Source: Paramarasmius palmivorus (lineage: Eukaryota > Basidiomycota > Agaricomycetes > Agaricales > Marasmiaceae). From it: 64,000 bases of DNA. The stretch is from positions 42,690-106,689 of the forward strand of contig JAYKXP010000148.1 in the NCBI GenBank assembly GCA_037176845.1. The letters run 5' to 3'. Shown here piece by piece: positions 49,715-61,440 of this stretch (the stretch's first letter is position 1; every line of letters starts with the position of its first letter). Both the position numbers and the translations under genes were made by a program. Below the pieces are notes generated by a model that ran no database searches, was not told where the DNA came from, and saw nothing but the letters and a program-made list of their open reading frames with translations.

Positions 49715-50341
49715 TCACCCAATATGCGGGATAAACATAGTCCACTGAACATCCTGATACGCACTCGACGGAAGATCCCTCAACGCCATCAACGCAATCA
49801 CAATAAGAATAACACGAAACACAACATACGCCAAGGAAAGCAAAACCGGAACGGTCACGAAAATCCAATACGGGACACTAGGCATATCTGAACTTAGATA
49901 ACCATGTAAAACTCCCATCGTGATAGGTGAACCAGCGATTGCGACAGCGGAAATACGCCAAAGTAACTGTTCGGTATGGGTCGGAAAGTAGAATAGCCAT
50001 GGGATACAATGCACGGCGCCGAAAAGAGCTGCTATCCCGTAGACGATGATGTAAATGTGGAGAGGATCTTTGTGTAGTCTGGAGGATATGGGGATCGCCA
50101 TATGATTAAGGTCACCGTCTTCGTCTTCCAGGAGAGTCCAGCATGTTAAGAAGGTGTGCCATGGGACTAAGACAGGAAAGAGTAAAAGTCGGAAGAATAT
50201 GGTATCGGGGATTCGGTCGGAGAAGTTGGTGGCATAGATATAGTCGATAACAGCGAGGAAACCGTCGCGGCATATGCTCCAGATCGTCTCCTCTTGGCTC
50301 TCGATCGTATATCTCTCTGTTTGGCGCCAATACACCCGAAC

Positions 50342-50892
50342 TTGTAATATCAAGCCCACACCCTTGGTGTGGGCCAGCACGAATTCAATCAAACTTGTAT
50401 AATGTATTGGAAGGATTTCAATACATACATTATTCATGATGGTAATATTATACTCAATAGTTTGCAGTTAAATATCAGTTCCATTGTGGTGAAGTGGTTA
50501 AATTGCTGCTCGCATTATCAATGTCTTCCCTTAGTTCTACTGTTCAAACCTGCGGAGGAGCCCTTATTTGAGATGTCCTATTTTTAAATGCTTAATAATG
50601 TCTGGCGCATTTCCGCGCAAATGCGCCAAAGGTTACTAATCAATGTATGATGTCCATTCACTAATTTGCCTGCCTATTTTATTGTTTCAATAGCTAGTTT
50701 AATATAAAAATTATCGTGCTCAATATACATGTAAGTTAGAAAAGTAGTAGCTTACATTCCGAGTTGCTGGCCCTGAGTAGACTAGCAGATATCGGCCGAA
50801 ACATCGGAAATATCGGGGGACACAAATAGAGGCCGTGGGAAGACCTGAAAATGCCCAACAAAGCACGAATTCTCATTACATTGCGAATTCGT
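50342..50892. mobile_element. 551 bp insertion with tRNA-like Pol III promoter boxes
   Basis: It is absent from copy C, where AAC at 18553-18555 marks the empty site; AAC flanks the insertion on both sides (50339-50341 and 50893-50895). Inside, TGGTGAAGTGGTTA near 50487 fits an A box and TGTTCAAACC near 50540 fits a B box, as in tRNA-derived SINEs. The tRNA-like part sits near the middle, so this may be a composite. GCACGAATTC occurs near both ends as a direct repeat. Terminal inverted repeats are not clear. Class uncertain. Confidence 0.65.
50604..50627. repeat. Inverted repeat inside the insertion
   Basis: GGCGCATTT and AAATGCGCC form 9 bp perfect arms around a six-base CG-rich spacer. It may be a terminator-like or recognition hairpin; function unknown. 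Confidence 0.7.
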
Positions 50893-52055
50893 AACAGGGT
50901 ATCCTACACGAAGAGGTTTATTCCACCATAGAAAGTAAGTGCCAAGGTTGAGAAGGGCGAAACCGACAGTGATGATTTCGATTTCTGTGATGGCGAGACC
51001 TTCTACGGCGCGAGCGATGACTTGGAAGATGAACCAGGTGGTTTGGATTACGGCGATAGATTTGGAGACAAAGTCGGCGTGACTTCGGTCTTTGATTTCG
51101 TCTTCGGTGATGGTGATGTATCCTTTAGCGAGGAGGAATTCGAGGAGGCATGATGCATCCGAAGGAGTGTTGATAAGTGGAGACTTGTCCTGTATCTGTG
51201 ATATGAGAAGAATGCTGATGTATGAAAGCCGTTGTAAACTGTACCGGAAGGACTTTCGTATTCTTTGTCGTATCGTTGGCATCCTGTATCGGAAGACAAA
51301 AACTAAGAAACGCGCAGTGCACCGATATCAAGATGGACATACCTGGACAGGGGGCGGCTGAGGATTTTGACCCGGTCCCTTCTGTACATACTCGTGCTGA
51401 TCCCCAATCTGGCTTATCCACCTCTCAAGGCCTTCGTCTCTATCCCCTCCAGAATCATCCCACAAATACCCACAGAATGTGTCTCCATCGTATAGCGTGA
51501 AGCCTCCCATGATCACGAAAAAGCCGTGTGTCATTCCCCAGCCATACTCTGTTGGGAAAGCATTAGCTAGGCGTGGAGAATTAGACTGAACACGTACGTT
51601 TGAACTTTTCTCTGATCTCTTTCGCCTTCTCTCGCTGCCTCATTGCCCATAGTATCATAAATTCCGGCGCAAAAATCGCAATAATCATTAGTTCGACGTT
51701 TTGGTAGAACACGACAGCCGGATGCCATTGTTTCTGCCGTTTCCTGACTATTGGAATGTTGGGGTGAATGGCGACCCATGTACAAATGAAAATGACCGAG
51801 ATGCAGCTCCATATGATATCGGTAGAGGTGCGACATCCGTTAATGTCGATGCATTCACCGGTATTGGGGTCGAAAGGTGTGGTTTCGTTGGAAGAGATAG
51901 CGGAGGTGATAGGCCTTGCGAGAGCGAAGAGGTGGAGCATTGTCACTGGACCAAGAGTGGATATTGTAAAGGAGAGTCGATGCCTTTAGTCCATTGATCG
52001 TGCGGTTGTGCTGAGGAGATGAGGAGATTCGTTGTACATTTCGAACTGTTGGAAG

Positions 52056-52887
52056 CAAGGGGGCCCACCAAATAAAAAAATGCACCTTAGGTCGATTTTC
52101 TCTGTGAACAACCTCCGATAGACCCTACCTACTTATGTAATTATTCACATGACCCATATATAGTAATTATTCACGTGAGATATGTTTTCTGCCACCGCCA
52201 TTCTGCACCGTGACTACTTCCACAGGTCCAGGTATGAGGCTTATGAAACAGTCCTATGCAAGCCTGATGATACTACAATAATCAATGGTCAGTTATTTAT
52301 TTGAAACCATAAGATCCATGAAAACTTAAGTACTTACCCATTGTGTTTCACAGCCCGGCTTCCTGCAATGTACCGCAGTGTCATCCACTCTTGTCCTCGT
52401 GGCCTCACTCACTGGGACACTGCATAAGCATTGAGCTAAATTTGCAGGTCACCATGTTCGACCTCCAACATCCCCGAGTCAATGTGGTGCCGTCAAGACC
52501 ACCATCGAAGCTTGTGAGTCAAGTCAATAGTTGTGCCCTGTGTTATCTCCTCACTAAATGGAAGTGAGCATGCTATATACACCAATGTGGTCAAGATCAT
52601 ACCATGTCCAATGAAATTGATTGATCATGTATCGATGCGACGCGACCAAAGTCTGAGGCAGTTGAAAGAAGAAAATAATCTAAGGCAGCTGCCAAACATG
52701 CCCAAAGTGTCCAGAATCGGGTGCATTGTACTCAAAATTCACTTTGGGACTGAAATTTGTACATCACAAGGCCTAGCACTTCCTCTGAAGGGTACTATAT
52801 TAGGCGGTCAAAAAAATTTTTTACCGGTCGACGAGGACCCTACCTACCTAACCCTAGGTCAGGGTTCGAATTCGGTGAGCCCCCTTG
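52056..52887. mobile_element. 832 bp non-autonomous hAT-like element
   Basis: The ends are CAAGGGGGCCCACC and the inverse of CAAGGGGGCTCACC (one mismatch in 14). A perfect 8 bp target duplication GTTGGAAG lies at 52048-52055 and 52888-52895. Copy C's flank has a single GTTGGAAG at 19708-19715, the empty site. Length of duplication and CA(A/G)GG termini fit the hAT superfamily. No transposase-like frame is present inside, so movement would depend on an enzyme encoded elsewhere. Confidence 0.9.
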
Positions 52888-55800
52888 GTTGGAAGCGAAC
52901 AGGGAGCGACGATAGGCGAAGAAAAATTTTGTGTCATGTGGATGTGGGGTTACATGACAGGTGATGTCATTCAACTGCTCGGCTCCGAGCTGCTCCGAGG
53001 CGATTTTGGTTCTCTTCCATTTCGTCTCTCTTACCCCGCACGTCCTCTTTTCCTCATCGACCTCGATCTGCCAATGGCCGGAATGAAGCTCCTCATCCCA
53101 TGCTCTCGACTTACCACATCACCTATATTAACGCAACAAGATCACCTAGTACCCGAGCTGAAGAAGCTTGAGAAGACTCTGCCGATTCCTGGTGCAAGGC
53201 GAGTAGTTGGTCCACTTCTTTGTCTCCTGAACGTTGAACCATCCCAACGTCGCTTTTCAGTGGACCTCTTCCTACATCCGCCAACTCCCTGCGTAACCTA
53301 CATCGTTCGTCCAACTCGCTCCTCTCGAAGCAACAATCGTCCATATCCATGCCGCCGATGCCATCAGAAGGCCCTATATGTGGGTGCCCCTTCTCTTTCC
53401 CTCTAATCACCGCTCTCCTGCCGACAAGCAACGTGGCAGAATCAGGCTTTCACGCTCTCACTCCCTTTCACAATTCCTATGTCCTCTCAATGTCCTCCAA
53501 TTGTCCTCCTCGACTTTGACATGCTAAGATCCGGAGCGAAAGGCCTCATTCCCTCCTCTCCGCTTATCACATCCCCACATCGTCGACTCTACCCCATCAA
53601 GATCGAAGTTTATAGCTCTCAAATACTCGAACGAGGATCGGCTGTAGGGGATGCTGTTTTGTGGAAGAACTAGGTCAGGAGTCGCAGCCGGGGATTCTAA
53701 TTCCGAGGCGAGTATCTGGTCCACGCTCCTGCTACACGAACAATCCCAACGTCGCTTTGCAGTGAAACCCTTGCCCTTGTATCAACCAACTCCCTGCACA
53801 GTCTACATCCGCTCGTCTCGACGTAAAGACTGTCCATACGCATGCATGCCGCCGATGTCATCAGAAGGTCTTCTGTGTCAATGCCCCTCCTCTTCTCGCT
53901 CTGATCACCGCTCTCCTGCCGACAAACACGTGGAAAAATCAGAATCTCACCCTTAGTATGCCTTAAACGTGCGGAATGAAAAGCCTTCTCTCATCCTTTC
54001 GGTTCACCGAAACACCTCACCACCGACTCTAGCGCACTAAGATGGAGGTGTGCGCTGGAAGCTATCTAGTACTTGAACAGGAAGGTTGGCTATAGTAGGA
54101 GGCAGGGACACTTTCGTGCGAAGAGCGCTGAGAAGAGTCATAGCCGGCGGATGTGCATGCGAGGTGAGTAGTCGATCCACATCTTCGGCTCCAGAACAAT
54201 CCTAATGTCGTTTTTCAGAGGAACCCTTCCTCGTATATCCGAACCAAGATCGCAACATAATCATTCACATCCACACAACGCTTCACGAATCCGCCGACTC
54301 GATCACGCTGCTCGTAGTGCATACGATCCCGCATTTATCAGATAGCGTCAAGGTTCCCTAATCCCAGGTATCAAAGATTCACAATTAACCCCAACCTCTA
54401 TCACTGCCGCATTACACCTGCATTCACCTCGTAGAACCAGTCAGTCTCGATCCCCTCTCTGATTGCGAATACAGCCTCCCAAACGCTATCCCTGCGTTTC
54501 CCGCCGTAATCACCAGCGCGGCACTGATTTTGTGCCGTGTTCGCCGCGGATCCTCTATTTCGTTCTTTCGCAGACATTTCGACTTGGAACGCGAATCAAG
54601 ATTATACATACTAGCATGAGGTGTTAGGATACACGCCCGATGGATAGTTATACTTGTACGTATCTCTTCTATTCTCCCTGGTCGCTTTATCCCACCTCTC
54701 TACGTTCTCCGGATCTTCGCTTTCCGCTTGTTGCGTTCTTGTCTACCCTGCTTCGGGTCTTTCCTCACGCGACGCATCACAACGCATCTTCCATTTGCCC
54801 AGCGCATGTCGTACTGTTGGATGAAGTCATCGTCGTTTTCAGCTGGTTTTGGCTGTTATCTGGTCACCACTACTTGATCTGCTGTTTCTCATCTGCCCTA
54901 GACGACTCATTGATTTACAGTATCAGTTTCTTCGCTCTATCTCACCTTTTCTGCTTGAGCTAACATTACTGGTTACCTGTGTAACCCAGTCTTTCGAAGA
55001 TGTCCACGAAGAATGTGTTTGTAATACCTGCGACAAGGTAAGTATCCCAATAACTCCTTCACGAAAAGTTTCTCGTGATTCCGAGATGTACGGTTGCGTC
55101 GAGTCGTATCAAAGCAATCCTTTACTGTGTCCAGGGCCCAGACACGCACAGTTCATGCTCAACTATGAGCTCGGAACTTAGTCTACGAGGCCGGAGTGGT
55201 ACTGGTATGCACCAGCTTTGGAGATATCGACTCGAATATGTACTGCAGCTGTACGTCTCCGTAACATATGCCGTTTACCGATAACACGATCTCCTTCGGT
55301 CAAGATATACTCGTTCATGGGATCTTTAGCGAGTGGTACCCTCTTTATTTGCTGTACAAATTGCCGTGTTCATCTGTTCATCTGTGGCACGGCTATCTCT
55401 TCTTCTTCGTCCATGATTCACACTCATGATCAACATGCTATTCCTTAGAAATCTCTGTGATCATAATGACAGCGTCTACACTGCGCTAGAATCGAGCTTT
55501 TACGAAGCATTACATCTCGAATAGGTTCCGCCGTTTGATACTTTCCGAATCTCAAGACACTGAGTTCAGGTGATTTGAATCATATACCCTCATACTGGGC
55601 GCCGTCACGAGCGAGTAATAGGTGAACATTTCTCAATATGACTCATGTAACTTGGACACTCGCGGTGTTAGTGATGGTTACTACCGTCTTCTCGTTCGTT
55701 ATATGTACTTGTCTCTTTCGAGAGACTCAATTTCTAAGCGTTATGATCATTTTATGGCTCGAATCAGTCTGGAGCGAACTATGACGATCCAGCAATAGAC

Positions 55801-56200
55801 AAATTACAGGTGTATTGTTGGTGATCATTGCTCACATTCATCTAGCTTTCCGCAATCGTGGCTCTCATGAGTCAGTAATTGGTTGACAAAAATCGTGATC
55901 GGCTTCAGCGTCTATGGTTTGGGCTGCGACTGAATAGGTTTTACATTGGCAGCACGAATTACAGTATATAAGGAATGCGACCAAATTGTTAGACTAAGGA
56001 TTGGGGGCGTTCGATAGATACGAGTAGAAACGAGGTAACGGCCAGTATACGAAAAGGGAGACAGCAAAGAGAACCATACCTAGAATCCATGGGGAAATGT
56101 AAACCAGAAAGCGAGATAGAAACGTGACAAATAGAATGGGATATGAATGGACACTATGAATAACACGTTAGCTAGACAAATCGTTCGCTGAGGGAAGGTA
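52888..56200 (+). repeat. Repeat block R4
   Basis: Collinear with R1 up to about 55.3 kb, and its distal part resembles 29.4-30.4 kb. Unit anchors lie near 53241, 53741 and 54198. Intron-like pairs recur, the clearest being GAGGTGAGTAG near 54162 with TTTTTCAG near 54213. It contains the GAAACA empty site at 54009-54014. It lies between C' (upstream side) and relic F (3' side). No convincing protein. Confidence 0.75.
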
Positions 56201-56211
56201 ACGTACTAAAA

Positions 56212-56428
56212 TCATCCAATGTGCGGGATAAAGGTGGTCCATCGGACGGTTTAGTATGCGCTTGGAGGAAGAGCTCGTAGTGCAGCTCCACAGGATTCAA
56301 GTGGTGGTACGACACCAGTACATGTCGATACATTCTCCGGTTATAGGATCAAAGGAGGTGGAGCTGTTGGAAGAGGCGGCGGAGAGACTGGAGGCCATAG
56401 GCCTCGCCAGAGCGTATGGAAGCCGCAT
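56212..56428 (-). pseudogene. Family copy F, relic joining exon 1 to the C-terminus
   Basis: The first 140 nt encode 'ALARPMASSLSAASS..TSFDPITGEC' with a stop soon after the Cys motif. The sequence then passes directly to the last 70 nt of exon 3 ('RALPPSAY', a stop, then 'VRWTTFIPHIG'). Everything between, about 1.4 kb in intact copies, is gone. The post-stop donor GTACGT is still there, 5 nt after the stop. Confidence 0.85.
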
Positions 56429-57660
56429 CGAGTAAGGATAAAGGTATCAGAGCCTTGAGGTCTTTATCGATGCAGAGGCCTACATGTGTTGAGCATGCTC
56501 GTGGCCTTCTATTGTACATGCCGGCGTTTCCTTGACAGCTAGAATAGAAGATGTCGGTGGCAGAAAAACATAAGTAAAAACGAGGTACAGGTGTGTCCGA
56601 GAAGCCAAAAATAGCGGTGATCCATGGGAATGGAACCCTAGAAGTATTAGAGAACATCTCACATCTTGTTCTACATAGTTGAGCGTGTTCGTTGATCATG
56701 GTAAGAAGAGAAGCGTGCCCGTGAGAACGTTGGAATCACGCGTTGGCCGGCACCCGAGGCAGTGCTCGAATCTATGAGATACATTGTCTACAGACAACAG
56801 GCGACGGTTTGGCAACGACATACATGAAGCAACATAGGCAACGACCTCCTTCCGCTCACAGGCCCTTATAATTCCACTGCCACTGTCAGTTTGTCTACAG
56901 AACTGTGGCCCCTGTGAATGAATCCACTTTCTTCAGCCTTTCCTCTCGTTGATTCAGTACTTTGACAGTTGAGAAGCTATACATCGTGCTGACGGTGCGT
57001 CAACGATTGGGAAGAACGAAGCGGCTGAGAATTCATTTGGTAATAGGAACCATCAAATGAGTTAGTTCTTTGTTGGGAGCGTCAGGTCGTTCGACAAAAG
57101 TCTTCCCTAGCCAAAGATCACTCATTTCAGTCAACGAACACTCGCATATCCAGGTGAAATAGCGACATAGTAATCTTCCAATATAAGGTGCGAGTGGTGC
57201 AAATGGTCAAGGGGTGGGCGCCCTTGATTGTCTATCCTCCTTGGGAACAGACCCGAACAGAGATGGAAGCATTATCGGCCGATTCCACGCTCGTAATAAG
57301 GGGAAATCATCTCGAAATCATCTCAAAATAATTTACAACACTTCAAGTCAAGTCGGGGGCAAAAGCGTCTAAGCGGACCAACGCACCTAGTTAGTGATGC
57401 TTTACATCCCATTCAAATTGCTTTACATCTATAACCGAAAGGGAACTTCATCGCTATACCACTACTCACGTTTCATGCATTCATTTCATGGAAGTGGACA
57501 CGGACAAGACGGCTGGAGGCAGAATTTATGAGCGAAAAATGAATTCAAGGAGATGGAATACTACCTGGCTTCCCCGGGGCCGGAGCGTTTAGCATTCGGA
57601 AAGATAGCGTCAGAACGAGACTCTAGAAAGGCAACTTATAGAAATGAAAAACGATAGGTA

Positions 57661-57715
57661 AGTGGGATCCGAATGACGCTAAAATACCGTATTTTAGCGT
57701 CATTCGGATCCCACT
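57661..57715. repeat. Near-perfect palindrome with 27 bp arms
   Basis: AGTGGGATCCGAATGACGCT and the following seven bases are mirrored exactly after a single C at 57688. Perfect arms of this length with a 1 nt centre are unusual for nuclear DNA, where such structures are unstable, and suggest a very recent origin or a selected structure. Confidence 0.9.
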
Positions 57716-57778
57716 GGAATATCGAACCAATCATGGGTATGGCTGGTCCAGCCATCACCATAATTAGTTCGATATTCC
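57716..57778. repeat. Long imperfect hairpin directly next to the palindrome
   Basis: Outer arms GGAATATCGAAC and GTTCGATATTCC are perfect, inner arms ATGGCTGG and CCAGCCAT are perfect around one T, and most of the sequence between differs only by C/T changes that would still pair as G-U in one RNA strand. A structured RNA or small-RNA precursor is possible (inference). Confidence 0.8.
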
Positions 57779-58863
57779 CCTCTCTAGTGGCCTCTAGAAG
57801 AACGCCAGCGATCAAAGAGCATCTAGCTCAATGCTGGTAATTGAAACCGTGATCTACCAAGGGTCGATGTGCATTAGCGTGGTGAGACAACCCCAACATA
57901 CAGGACTCATAATCATTCAATTAATCATGGAAGCCATTTTATGACGCTGTCAGTGTTGTGAATTCAGTAAATGAGGAAGAATCAGACGTTCACGTACCTG
58001 GTGAAATACCGAATGATGTTCTTTTCCGTACTCAAACATTTGGGACATACGAAGCCTCCATCTAACCAACAAAGTGGTAAAAACTAGGAATACTCAATTG
58101 TGAGCGAGAACAACTCAAGAAGGATAAGAGTTAGACAGGTCACAGGATGCTGACCTTCTCTTTCGTACCTGAAGGCCCTACTGCATCTACTTCAAGTCCA
58201 GAATCTACATGGAAAGAACATGTAAGCACATTGATTGGACAAGCAAAATAGAAACCACTCACCCTCATATCGATCTAAGCCGTAAGGGGTCCAGCTACTA
58301 GATTTGATGAACAGTTTTCGCCTACGCCTACTTCTCAACATTCATGTCCGAAACCCCATTACCCGTTTATCCGGATCGAGATAAAGACAGGATAGAGCCA
58401 AAGGAAAGGACAAGAGAGTGGTAAAGGCTATTGAAGGCGTAGATATGGTTGGCTTGTATGAGGAGTAACAAGTTGCTGAGCTAGTAGAATTAGTATGGAT
58501 GCGAAATTTCTTGTGTCGTGTTCTACCCTGAGAACGGCGATGTGCAAGGAAAGAAAAACGTGGCTCGGTTGTCAAACAGAATCCCGAAAAAACCACGGGT
58601 TCACCCATTTCTCACGGATGCCACCACGATCAACACGTGTTTTGTAGTCTCAAAGTTGCCCTTTCGCCTCATTGGCACGCTAAGCGTTATGGTTAGCTTC
58701 TGTAACATGCTTCTATCTCACTCCAAGCCATCTCCTGCGCCGCATCTCTCTTGTATTCTACCTGTCAAAGTAGACGCCTGCATGTATAACACAAGGACAA
58801 CACGTTCAACGCATATCCTCTGTGGATAAAGGACGCACCGCTCTGGTTACCTTACACACCACT

Positions 58864-60544
58864 ATGCTCATTCTTTATGCCCTCGCGAGGCCTATTGTCT
58901 CCAGCCTCTCCGTCTCCTCCCCCAGCAACTCCACATCGTTCGATCCCATAACTGGTGAATGTATCGACATTAGCGGGTGTCGCACCACCACTGGAATTCT
59001 GTGGAGCTGCCTTTCCATCATTTTTATTTGTATCTGGGTCGCCATCCACCCTAACATTCCAACAGTGGAAGATCGGAGAGGGAAGCCATGGCATCCGGCA
59101 GTTGTGGTTTATCAAAATGTCGAGCTGATGATTGTTGCGCTTTTTGCACCAGAGTTCATGATCCTTTGGGCAATGAGACAACGGCATCAGGCGAAGAAGA
59201 TTCGAGATAGGTTCAACAAGGGTGCCTGTCAACTTTGATCACTAGTGACCAAGTTAATATTTTCCTCCTAGATTATGGTTGGGGGATGTCACATGGCTTC
59301 TTCGTTATAATGGGAGGATTTGCGTTATACGATGGGAAGAAGTTCTGTGGGTATCTTTGGGATAGGGACCGGACCGCAGAGATCGAGGAAGTCATCAACA
59401 GTCCTTTTGAAGGAAAGGCAGAGAAATACATTGATGAAATTAAAGCCTATCATGGAAAGGTCGAAATGCTGGTACGTCGGCATCTTAGTATTCATACACG
59501 GGGCTCCCCATAATCCCTCTCTGCATACACTAGAATGAAAGCAATGTGAAGAATTTAGAACTGTCTACAAAACCAGAGAGTCACGAAAATCCCTCCACCA
59601 CGAACCCTATAGAGAACCACCCCTTATCTCCTTCCGAACCCACAAGTATCCTGGAATTTCTCGTCGCCAAAGGTTATATCACCATCACCGAAGACGAGAT
59701 TAAGGATAGAAGCCACGCCGACGTTATCATGAAGAGTATCGCCGTCATCCAAACCATCTGGTTCATCCTCCAGGTCATCGCTCGCGCAGTCGAAGGACTA
59801 GCCATCACGGAACTTGAGATCGTCACGGTTGGGTTTGCGATCCTAAATTTCGGCACTTACTTCCTATGGTGGAACAAGCCCCTGAGGGTTAGGCATCCTG
59901 TGAGGGTGTATTGGAGGCAGAGAGAGAGGAAAATCAAAGGGGAGGAGGGGCAAGGGCAAGAGGCACAGGGGGAGGGCTGGCTCAGTTGGCTTGGAATGGC
60001 AGCTACCAATGTGGTTGGATACATCTATTTTAACCACAACCCTAAAGGTATCATGTTATGGATCTTCGCGTTGACATTTCTTCTGCCATTCATACCATGT
60101 CACATCGTCTTTGTATGCCTTGAAATCCTCCGAGACGAAGACGATAGCGACCTCGTCAGCCCAATCTCCTCCAGATTAACCAACGACCCTTTTTACCTTT
60201 ACATCGCCGTCTATGGAATTGCAACTCTCTTCGGCGCCATCCACTGCATCCCTTGGGTTTTCCCATTCCCGACTCATACCGAACAAATGCTTTGGCGTAT
60301 ATCAGCTGTAGCTGTTGCGGTTTCGCCGATCGCGATGGGGCTCTTGCATGGATGTATCAAGAAGCAGGATCATCTACCCTGGTGGTTTTGTATAATAGTG
60401 GTCTTCCTTCTCTTCATTCTTCCCCTCGCATACGCAGTCTTCCGCACTACCCTCATTGTCATCGCATTCACTTCACTCCGAGATCTTCCCTCGAATGCGT
60501 ATCAAACCGTCCATTGGTCCACTCTTCTTCCACACATTGGATGA
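58864..60544 (+). CDS. Multi-pass membrane protein, family copy G
   Basis: Intact copy, 522 residues. Exons are 58864-59221, 59272-59471 and 59534-60544, in phase. The ATG at 58864 gives a signal-like N-terminus (MLILYALARPIVSSLS). An in-frame upstream ATG near 58822 would add 14 residues and hide the signal sequence, so I prefer the internal one. 'CIDISGCRT', 'TTGILWSCLSIIFICIWVAIHP', 'LMIVALFAPEFMILW', 'SHGFFVIMGGFALYDG', 'AKGYITITEDEIKDRSHAD' and 'PHIG' are all present. The loop after 'VRVYWRQRE' is Gly/Glu/Gln-rich (GEEGQGQEAQGEG), as in B. The position after 'FLLHGC..' has a short polar loop unlike other copies. Function unknown. A 60 nt intron-like segment begins 5 nt after the stop. 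Confidence 0.85.
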
Positions 60545-60549
60545 CTCAT

Positions 60550-60609
60550 GTACGTCTATTTCCTCTTTCACGCGACGAACAAACTGTGTACCTAATTCGT
60601 TCATCTTAG
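60550..60609 (+). other. Candidate 3' UTR intron of copy G
   Basis: Donor GTACGT starts 5 nt after the stop. CTAATTCG branch-like word and acceptor ATCTTAG close a 60 nt segment, exactly the length and spacing found in copy B. Confidence 0.6.
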
Positions 60610-61204
60610 GTTCTCGATCTGTTATCATATTCGTGCTATTTTGTTTCATTTATGTGCTTTGGATCTTGCTTTCGTTCATGTACATATCCCCTATGCACCT
60701 TCGCTGTCGCTTTCTTTGTTATCCTTGGTACTGCATATCATGTTGAGATTTCCACTCGTATATCTATATCGAAAGACATCCTTTACTTAGCGTTCGTGTG
60801 TTGTTTCGTTCCTATGTTCTTAGCGCTTGCAGATTAAGAACCCACACATTCAAAGAAACACGATTATTTTACTGGGACTTCAGAAAACACTCAATTTTTC
60901 CGGTAATGTGACGGCTACGGTCACGCAAAGGCAAGCTATACATTACTTAGCCACGTTTCGTTGCAGAACACAATCAAGGAGAGGGAACCCAGGAGTGAAT
61001 AACTAAAGTTCAAGGCTCAGTTGAAGCGTTCAACACGGCTCAGATATAACATATAATAGGCAGAGAATCAATGATGTGTGTCCTCTGGTATCGCCAGAAA
61101 AACAAGAAGGCTAGGTCAGGATCCAAAGCCAGCGGGTCTTGGTGCAACGTGAGTAGTATGTGCATGTCTTTGGCACATGAACGATTCTAACGTCGTTTTT
61201 GGTG
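60610..61204. other. 3' flank of copy G and an isolated R-unit fragment
   Basis: 60.64-60.77 kb is the sequence also found upstream of truncated copy E. 61.10-61.20 kb is a fragment of one R unit (AACGTGAGTAGTATG, then GATTCTAACGTCGTTTT) lying next to relic J. Nothing else is recognised. Confidence 0.6.
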
Positions 61205-61440
61205 GAACTAAAGTTGAGAAAGGCGAAGCCAATGGTGATTATTTCGAGCTCAGTGATAGCTAGATCCTCTATGGCACGGGAGATTACTTGGAAGATGAAC
61301 CTGGATTAGTGCGATGGACTTATCCTGATCTCGTCTTCAGCGATGATGAGATATCTTTTGATGATACGAGGAATTCAAGAAGGCTTGCAGGTTCGAGAAG
61401 GGACTCGTGTCTTTTCTCTTGAGGCTACTTTGTAGTACAT
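61205..61440 (-). pseudogene. Family copy J, short exon 3 relic
   Basis: On the minus strand scattered pieces of the exon 3 start are visible: the 'LEFL..KGY' region near 61370, 'WFIFQVI' near 61300 and 'AITELEIITIGFA' near 61240, with several small deletions and frameshifts between. It matches the corresponding part of copy I closely and is followed, like I, by an R block. Confidence 0.75.

Larger units (their letters stand above)
49715..51940 (-). pseudogene. Family copy C', duplicate of C split by an insertion
   Basis: Exons correspond one to one with C: 51940-51598, 51548-51343, and exon 3 as 51195-50893 plus 50341-49715. Between the two halves lies a 551 bp insertion at 50342-50892 that brings in-frame stops after 'LRVGYPV'. 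Outside the insertion the reading frame is open and protein identity with C is very high, so duplication and insertion are recent. The second intron keeps the same borders, with donor GTATGT in place of GTACGT. The post-stop donor is GTATGT, better than in C. The product would lose the C-terminal half of the helices, unless the insertion were removed by splicing, for which I see no clear sites. Confidence 0.85.
56429..58863. other. Gene-poor region between relic F and copy G
   Basis: 56.43-57.18 kb is a duplicate of the flank of copy H (31.26-32.05 kb). 57.66-57.78 kb holds two adjacent inverted repeats, listed separately. 57.8-58.3 kb has splice-like words on the minus strand and no recognised protein. 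From 58.66 kb the sequence is the promoter side of copy G. Confidence 0.5.

Noticed and set aside
50480..50570. A functional tRNA gene
   Set aside because: A and B boxes are present but spacing is long and I could not fold a convincing acceptor and anticodon stem; it fits a tRNA-derived element better.
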